This document shows, one piece after another, positions 32,601-41,600 of a stretch of 64,000 nt of DNA; the stretch's first letter is position 1; each line of letters starts with the position of its first letter. The stretch covers positions 49,069,093-49,133,092 of the forward strand of contig NC_064821.1 in assembly GCF_024166365.1 (NCBI RefSeq), given 5' to 3'. The notes below the pieces were generated by a model, which saw only the letters and a program-made list of their open reading frames with translations, was not told the origin of the DNA and ran no database searches. This DNA comes from Elephas maximus indicus. Its lineage: Eukaryota > Chordata > Mammalia > Proboscidea > Elephantidae. Position numbers and translations under genes: made by a program.

Positions 32601-35600
32601 GGCGACAGGCCCGCGGAGGGTCCGGCCCCGAAGGTCAGAGAAGCAGCAGTGACTGCGGGGGGAGGACAGACGGACGGACAGGCCCAGAGCTTTACCTCCC
32701 AGCCCAGGGCAGGGCTTTTCTCTCTCTTTTCCCTCTTTCTTGCCTGCCTCACTCCCATTCTGCCCAGCTTATAGCCTGGGTCTGGCCCAGCCTGGCACTT
32801 CCCTGATGAGCCAGGCCTGCCCCCTGCCCTTCCCAGCAGGACCAAGCCACCTCCTGACCTAGGGTGTTCCCCAGGTACCCTCTAGCTGCTTTTACTGCTG
32901 CCACCTCTCTGGCCAAAGACCCTTTAGCTGCCTCCCCCGGGGACAAGCTTGCCTGTGACCCGAGGTTTCCTGCTGGCAGCTCCAGGCCCCCACCCTCACC
33001 TCGGCCATCTCCTGCCTCTGACACCACTGAGGGGTGCGGCCCTGGTCTTGGCTTCCCTCTCGTCTCACCCTGTCTCTGAAGCCCTAGGCACATGCAGACT
33101 GGACCCTCACCACATGGCCTGACCATTCGGGCTATGTGACACAGGCAGGTGGGGTGGCAGGGACCAGGGCAAGGCCCCCTCATCTTTTTCCTCACGTGGA
33201 CCCTCTCCATGGTCCTGCCTGTTGCTGGGCCAGCCTTGCTAGAGGCCAGCAGGGCTGGAGGGGTGGGTCTTGTCCCTCTAGAGCTGCCCCCAGCACCCTG
33301 TTCTCAGACCTTCTGGAGACTGTTAGCCCTCAGCCTACTTCCTTGGGAGTTGGGAGTACAGTTCCTGGGCCCAGCTGCCTGCAGGGCAGACCCACATCAG
33401 GAAGTCCTGCTTCTCCTCATGGCCAGGAGGTGGTCTCTTTACCGCCAGGCCCGCTGGGAGTGGTCCTGGGTCGGGGGGGTGGGGGGGGGGGCGCGGCGTT
33501 CACAGTCTTTCCCTTCTTCATCCATTAGTTGTCTGACTCTACTGTGGGCCAGACAGACAGCACCGGGCATTCATGCCCTACCATGCCACCGGGATGCCCT
33601 GGCTCCACCCTGCCAACTGGGCCCTCCACACCTCTTGCTGGGCCAGCCAGGGCTTCCTGGTTCAAGGCTGCCGCTAGCTGCTGGGGCCTGCACCCACCTC
33701 CACCCTGCTGCCTGGAGATGTCCCCAGTTTCCCCCATTCACCCCATATGATGCCTGGAACCAAGGTGTAGGGGCTCAGGCTGCCTGAGGATGTGCCGGTC
33801 CATGATGATAGCAGACTATTTCTCCTCTTGTCTCTCTGGCCTGTAGTCACCACCCTCCTCCAGCCCCTGGCAGCCACTCACGGAGGGTGCTGTGGGTGCC
33901 TGCTCTCCATTTCCACTGCAGGGCGGCCGCAGAACCCTCACAGCCTCCCACCCTCCAGGGCCACCACCTCCCTTCCTTGAGTTGGGTGGGGAGGGAGACT
34001 GGGGACTGACTCAAAGTCACCAGAGGGCTGGCCTAGGGATGCCATCTCCCAGAGTCAGCCGCCCCAGGGGAAGGTGTGTGGCCTCGGCACAGACCTGCTA
34101 CTCTCCAGCTGTGTGGTCTTGGCTAGGCCCTTCCTGTTCCCAGCCTCAGTTTGCTCTCTACAGAGTGAAGGGCAGACCCTCTCCAAGACCCTTAGAGTGT
34201 AGTCTCAGCAGATCTCACCCTCCTTCCTTCCCTACTGTCCCTGCCTCTGTCTTTTGTTTGGGTCCTGCTAGCGTCAACTCTTGCCAGCCTTGGTCTCCTG
34301 TCCCTGTCACCAGGGTCAGGGCCTGGAGCAGGTCCCAGGGTGAAAACTAGGAGAGGTGGACCCTAGAGCCCACTGCGTACAGACCTACAGCATAGCCCTG
34401 GGCAGCTAGTGCACATGACCTCTTGGGGCTCAGTTTCTTCTTCTGTACTTTGGCACCATGTGACTGTCTTCCACTCACAAGCTCTGGTGAGGATCACACG
34501 AACTGGTGCATATGGGCGCGCTCTGAGAACTGGAACCGTGTCCGCGCTCTGAGAACTGGAACCCTGTCCGCTCGTAGAGAATGTTCCCTGGCAGGGGGTT
34601 GCATCAGAGAAGGCCACACAGGAAGGTGGACCACAGCTATCCCCTCCCTGGTGTGGCGCCCTCTGGTGACCCCAGGCAGGCTGCACCAGCCCCTGCACTC
34701 CATGTCTGCAGGGCTCAGGGAGGGCAGGCTCAGCCACAGGGCTACCAGCTAGCTGGCCCAATGGGCCCGTTGGTGTGAGCACTCTCGCGCTCAGCATGTT
34801 AGGATCCTTGGTGCCCTGGTCATGCCTAGGTGGAGCCCTGCAGAGGGGGCGCATGTCGTGCCTGAGCCCCGCTGTTCAAGGCAGGCCTGAGAGGCTGCCC
34901 CACCCCATGCAGCCAGATAGCAGCGTGCCCCCTCCTTGGCATCTGTCCGTGTGCGAAGACGCTCAGTGCTTGAGGAGACCTTCTGTGACAGTCCCTCCCC
35001 TACCTGTGACAAGGCCTCAACCTCTCTGGCCAGCTTGTTTTCTGCTGCCCTCATAGTATGAAGGGTGGGGTGAAAACCACTGTGGAGAGACCTGAAGGGG
35101 TCCATGTTTTCCCATGGCAGGCTCAGCGGGGGCAGAGCCTGGAATCCCGCCCATTGGCCAGAAGCCATTCTGGTGGTGTGCCTTGGGCGGGGGGGCGGGT
35201 AGGGGAGCCACCTGCCTGTGCCCCACACTCCATGCCCCCAACCAGGGCCCCTCAGAGAGCAAAGGCATCAGAGTGGGGCCCATTGGCTGTGCCTCCCCGT
35301 CCCTGTATGCTGGCATCTCTTCTGGAGGAAACTGACAGTGAGATGCTAATTACTGCTTTGCTTGGCATTGGGTAGAAGCAGGACATCTGTGTGTATGTAT
35401 GTATTTAAATTAAATTATTTATAATAACCGTAAGCTCTCTTGCTGGCCAGGAGCCCCCTGCTAGGCAGACGTCTTTACTACTTCTAGCAGAGTATGGAAA
35501 GACAGACTGCCTCGGGAGAAGAACCTCTTTAGAGGAAGGGCTCCCGACCTTTTTAGAGTTTTGTGTGGCTTTTTAAATTACCCATCTGTCCCTTAAATTT

Positions 35601-38600
35601 TCATGAATAGGATATTTATTCCAACCCCCTTTTGATGTTACTGGCAACGACGGAGGAAGTGCTGGCGTCCCTGGGATTATGGCTTGTAATTGAGAATGTG
35701 TCACCCCTGGGGATGTCCCTTTCCTCCCCCACGGCTGGGGACAACCTGTCAGAATATCACAGGTCGGGTAGGATCATCCAGGTGGCGCACCTGGCTGTCT
35801 GCGCCCTCCTGTTCCAGCCCCCGCCCACGGGCCCTCGTTCCTTCGAGTTACCTCCTACGAGTTACCTGAGAAGGCTGCTCCAGTAACACTGGCCCAGGAA
35901 CAGACCGCCAGGACTCGTCCTTCTCCAGCCCCAGGGCCCCACCCCACCCCACCCCAGAAGGAGCTTGTGTCTTTTCTGACTGTTCTGAGTCTTACTGTCT
36001 CTCTGTGTAGTAGATTGTGGAGAATTGTCTAGTACCCTCTAATCACTGTAAACACCACTCCTGGCCACCGACGCTGGTTTCGATGCCATGTTTTCAATAA
36101 ATGCCTCCCGGGCCCGCTTTCTACCGGTTTGGCTTCAGGTGCCATGTCTTTTTTGTTTATTCCTTCGTGTTCCTTTAGAAGTGTTTCTGTGCCTGGGAAT
36201 GGGGAGGGGGCTTGGGGTACAGGCATGTCCACGGGAGTCAGGCTGGCAGTCAAGTATGGAGCTGGTATCCTGGGCCCAGATGGCTCAGGGCCCAGCTCTT
36301 TTCACCTGCCTTGCTGGGTCACAATGGCTACTTAAAACCTTGTCTTCTTCATTCCACCCTCAACCAGGGCTATTTGGCTGGGGAAAACTGCCTCCCCTCG
36401 GTGTTGGATCAGAGTAGGACATGCCTGACCCCTCCCCAGAATCACTGTCTTCCGAGGTGGGCGTGAAGATTTGGGTTCTGGGCTCTTAGTCCATCTCTGA
36501 GACCTGGTTTGAGGATGCAGGGCAGTTTGGGGGCTCTCACCAAAAGGAACTCCAGTACCTTTGGAAGCTCTTAGGAGCATCCCTTGGGAGGTCCATCCTG
36601 GGCTCTCCTAGCTGCTTCTGCACCCTCTTCCAGAGCAGGGTCCTCCAGCGATACGGTCATGATGAGAGTTCACACTTGGAGCTTTACAAGGATCAACTGA
36701 TTGAGTGATGTTACTGTTTAAGTGTCACAGCAAGAGGGGTCAGACCTCCAAGAACTTTCTCTAACCCCCGCCGGTACCAGCATATCCAGTGACACCAGAG
36801 ACCAAGTAGGACATTTGCCAAGTAGACAAGAGACTGGAGTGTTAATCAGCGGGGCAGTCCCAGGTGTGAGCAGGATCTGGAAAAAGTGGGAAAGAGCTGG
36901 CAAGACCCAGCTTTTCCTGGCCCCAGGTGGCCTCTCTGCGGCTCAGGCAGCCCACTCGGAGCCTCTCATCCCACTGCGCCACCACAAGGCTTGCGGCTAC
37001 TGAGACTCCCAGCCTGCCTGCTTCAGGCTGAGTGCAGTGGCTTTGCCTGTGTGCTGCCCAGTGGGGGCGGGCACGGGAAGCCTGGCACAGGGTCCTGCTG
37101 CCATCTGCTGGGAGGGCCTGGGCGTGTGCACATGCATGAGGGCCCCAGTGCCCTGCTGTCCTCACTGCTCGTCCGCTACAGACTCTACAGGAGGAGACGG
37201 GCACCCACTCTCCTACAAAGGCTCCCCGCAAGTTGTCAGAGCAACTTGTTCCCAGGCTCCAGCCCACCTTGGCTGCCCCTGCAGGTGCCTGGCACTGTCT
37301 TCCTCCTGGCCACTGCCCAAGGCCATGGTGCTATCTTGCCAAGTGACATCACACTTCTAAAATGGCAACGCGAAGTTATATTTTCTACTTAGAGGTGGAA
37401 CCACCCCCAGATGTCCCTTGGGGGCAGAGAGGTGGGGGGTCAGACAGGCTTGGGAGGAAGGCCAGTGGATAGAGCTTAGGCATATCCAACCTGGGGCACA
37501 TCCTGCCTTGATTTCCCCATGTTCCCCAAACACTGGGCCTTGCCTTTGGTTCTGAAGTCCAGGTGCTTTGGAAGGCATTAGAAAGGTCACATGATTCTCC
37601 AGCAAGTCAATGGCTGACCCCATACTTTCCCTATAAAATGCTTTTAAAAGGCAGGGAGGTGAAAATAGCTCGGGAGATCTGTGGGACTGGAACCATAGCT
37701 TGGCTAGTGATGCCCCAAGCAGTCGGTCATGACACACGCCAAAGGCCTTAGCCAGCCTGCAGGAGGGCCCAAGCCAGCCTGCCTGCTTGGTGGCAGCTGT
37801 CAGTGGGCTCGCTTGTCCCTGGGGACTGAGGTAAGGTTGGGCTCCCCGCCATTGGCGGACTAATGTATTAACTGCCCCACCCCTCTCTCCCCTCTGTAAT
37901 CAGTTGCCTTAATCAGAAGCATGGTTGACCTTCTGGCTTGGGGCCCTCAGGCCCTGTTGTGTGATTTGTACTCTTCTCGAGTTAAAGAGACACTGTCACC
38001 TTTTGTCTCTCGGGCAGCATTTGCTGGTAGTTGTCAGAACTTCCCTAAGCTTCGAGTTTGGTTTGTGGCCTGGTGGTCAGGTCTGTGACAGCCTCTTTCC
38101 AGGGGGAATTCCAAAGCTTGCCACCACCCCTCTGTGCCACACAGGGCTGTGGAGGGAATCTCCCAGCATCCAGGAGCCCTGGTAGCGCAGTGATTAAGAG
38201 CTTGGCTGCTAACCAAAAGGTTGGCCTGTTCAAATCCTCGAGCCACTCCTTGGAAACCCTGTGGGGCAGTTCTACTCTGTCCTGTAGGATTGCTATGACT
38301 CGTAATCGACTGGACAGCAATGGTCATTTGGTTGGTTATGAGTCAGAATTGACTTGATGGCAGTGGGTTGGTTTTGGTTTTCCAGCGTCCAAGAGCAGGA
38401 GGCTGTCCCCCATGGGCAGCACAGCCATGGGACTCTGAGGAGTCGGGCCCTGGGGAACAGAGGACATCTAGGTTGCCACCTGGCTTCAAGAACCCTGCTG
38501 CAGCCTTCCTCCCCGTGGTCCGAGCTCGACTGCTCTGTTGGGCCCTGAGGTCACCAGAGGCTCTGGACACAGAACAGGAAGTGCCAAGGACAGGGCCAAG

Positions 38601-41600
38601 CCCATTAACCTTGATGGAGTGCCTGGCTCAGGGCTGGGTGTTTTTGCCTCAAGGCAAAGGGATGGCGTGAGGTTGGCAAGGGCGACAGTGTCACTTTAAT
38701 ACCGAGACTCGTAGTGAAACTAGTTTGCTGTGAGCCTGAAGGGGGTCGGAGGGGCATGCTGGGAGGGGTGGGTCATGCTGGCACCTCCCAGCCACCCGCT
38801 CCTAATGGCGTGAATGTGTTGGGACTGCTTTCTGCTTTAACTAACGCACGCCTTCTCCGGGGACCCAGACTCAGGCCCCCTGGCACGGTGGGGAGGGGTT
38901 CAGACCAGCTGCGCAGAGGCCTCCTGGGCTGACGCTTTTCCTTCTCCTGGGCCCACTGGGCTCCCGCAGGTACTTCCCAGGAGACCCTACTGGCCTCTTC
39001 CCCACAGTTCCCAGCCTGACCATCCCCTGCCCGGGGGTCGGAGGTGCCTCACCGGCTCTGCTCATCCCCACCCCACCTGGTTTCCTGCCCCTCACCAGCC
39101 AGCAGCTGTTTCGGTCACCCCGACGGGCCTCACCCTCCTCCCTGCCAGGCCGCCTCCACCGGGCCCTCTCGCTGGGAACCATGCCCTCTCTGACCCGAGC
39201 AGGTAAGAGGCACAGATGCTGGGCACAGGGTTTCTGGGGAGCAGGAGGTGGGAGGTCATGCCAGAGAGCAGGCGGGGCTCTTGCCAGCAAAACAGGCAGA
39301 ACTGGGCCCAGGTCCCAGTGCATCCAATCCGTAGCTGGCCTTGGCCAAGTGACTTAACCTCTCTGAGCCTGTTTCCCCTCAGAAAAATAGAGGTGGTAGA
39401 GGAACACGCCTCGGGGTGGTTGTGAGGGTTGAGAATGATGTGCTTAAGGCCTGAGAAGGCACCAGCCGCAGTAGGTGAATGTACGTGGTTGTTGGGGTTT
39501 GTCTTTTACTGTCATTCTCACCATTGTTACCACTGTTGTGGTTGAGGCGTGGGAGGCTGGAGCCTTCCCATGAAGTCCAGAAGTCCAGGGCATTCAGTTC
39601 AAGTCACTGGTCAGCATACTGAGTGCTTCTGCCAGTGGACTCCGGGGTAATGAAGACCTGGACACCGTCGTCAGGAGTTACCAGCCACAACGGAAGACCC
39701 TTGTCTCCCCTCACCTTTCCCGACAGGATCTCCAGGCAGTTGGCTGGGATTCAGATCCAATTTTAAACATACTCTGAGCCCTACAAGTGTTTTGTGGCCG
39801 AGCCTCTGCCGCCTTTGGAAGCGCCCTGGTGTGGACTGGGTTTGCCTCCCTCTTTGGACGCTGTGTCCAGGGGCTGGCTCCCTGGGTGTCAGGCCTGGTG
39901 CTGGGGGGCTGCAAGCTGGGATCCTATTCTTAGAGTCTGGCTGGGATCTTGGTCAAACCAGCAGGAACAGTGTTCTCACAAGACTCTGATTGTCCCTGTT
40001 TGGGTCACATGACCACCCTTAGCCCTTGGCGTGGGATGGTGTGGGGGAAGGGTGGCTGTGTACTGTGGCTGCAGGCCCTTTAGACCCAGCGGGTGGGGGA
40101 GGGCATGTGGCGGTCACCTGCTCTTTCGTCATTAAGTTCTTGTCTGGCACTTGGGGAAGATGAGACCCCTGAGATGAGGTCCCGGTAGTTGGGGTGTACT
40201 TGTTTCAAAAAAAGGGCATTGTGCTCCATCCTCCCGAGAGTCCACACAGGCGGTGGGGGCTGGGCTTAGTGGAGGAGCTGGAACTCAAGATGGCTGGAAA
40301 GCCGGGCCTCACAGGGGAAGAAGGGCACAGAAAGTGGTATCGGAGGACTTGAGCCCATGCCCAACTCATCACTGAAACTTGCCCTGGGTTTTGGTTTCTT
40401 AATTCCACAAAATGGGAGTGATTGCTTGGGCCTAGCTCAAAGGTTGTTTCAGGGGTCAGTCAGAGCCTGTGCTCTCACGCAAGCATGGTATGAGTAACAA
40501 GGATTGGATTTAGACAAGATGGTCTGGGAGTCATGGGGCACGAGAGCAGGTAGGAGGCACAGAGTATGCAAGCTGACCTGGTCCCCACTTTTCTTCCACT
40601 CCAGACTCAGGGTATCTGTTCAGTGGAAGCCGCCCACCTTCTCAGGTGACTCGGTCAGGGGAGGTTCCTGTTCCAGGTAAGGAGAACTGATAGCTAAGGG
40701 CGGGGGGGGGGGCTGCCTCAGGTGTGGGCAGCATGTCAGGACCAGGGGCTCCAAGTGTGGTGGGGGGGAGTGATTAGCACATCCTTTGGGGTCAGACAGC
40801 TTTGCAACAAAACACCAACCTAACACCCCCAGCTGCGCAGCCCTGAGCGAGTAGCCCTCTGCCTCAGTTTCCTCCTCTGGAAAATGGGGGTGATGGTTAT
40901 TGGGATTAGATGACGTGGTACCTCTGGAGCATCCAGCATACTGTATTTGCCATCATCGTACTGGGGAACCCAATGAAGAAGCTGCTCTTGGGAGCTGGCC
41001 ATCAGCAGGGGCCCAGGTTAGCTGACCCTATGTCTCCAGAGGGTGTGCCTTTCTGGGCCCTTAGCCAAGGGGGGATCAGGGGCTTGGACAGAAACTGAGG
41101 GCAGGGGGGGACATGGTTGAGGCTCTGTGAGTCTTCTGTGCCTGGCAGGGTGCAGGCCCTTCCTCCTGGTTTCCAACAGATGCCCTTCTGCCCCCCAGTT
41201 GCCCTGCAGCCATCCTTTCTTCCTGGGTTAATATATACAGAAGCCCCAGGAACACAGAGCACACAGTGAGCGTTAAGGCAACAGCAGCAAGCATCATGCC
41301 TTATTGTCGTCGTGGTTTTGTCACTCCCCCACCCAGACTACTTCTCTCTGCTGTCCGGGAGCTGCCTCTCCTCCTCACTGCCCTCCCCCGCGCCCTCTGT
41401 GGCCGGCTCCTTGGCCTCCAGCTCCAGCTCCCTGCGCCACCGCAGACCCCTCATCAGCCCTGCCCGGCTCAACCTGAAGGGCCAGAAGCTGCTGCTGTTC
41501 CCGTCGCCCCCCGGAGAGGCCCTCAACACGCCAAGCAGCTCGGATGAACCCTCTCCCCATGATGGCAGCCTCTTCACCGTTGAGCCATCCCAGGCCACCC

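Larger units (their letters stand above)
32653..36125 (+). other. TMEM201: 3'UTR of the short TMEM201 transcript
   Basis: About 3.5 kb with no further coding exon and, apart from a possible MIR trace near 34400-34530, few recognisable repeats, running from the alternative stop to AATAAA at 36096-36101. It contains a G-rich run (33473-33491), a 26-bp tandem duplication (34518-34569) and an AT-rich patch near 35390-35430. In the long transcript the same bases belong to intron 6. Confidence 0.65.
32653..36125 (+). other. TMEM201: Candidate 3'UTR of the short TMEM201 transcript
   Basis: About 3.5 kb from the alternative stop to the poly(A) signal, with no further exon and no recognised retroelement except a possible MIR trace near 34400-34530. 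It contains a G-rich run (33473-33491), a 26-bp tandem duplication (34518-34569) and an AT-rich patch near 35390-35430. In the long transcript these bases belong to intron 6. Confidence 0.65.
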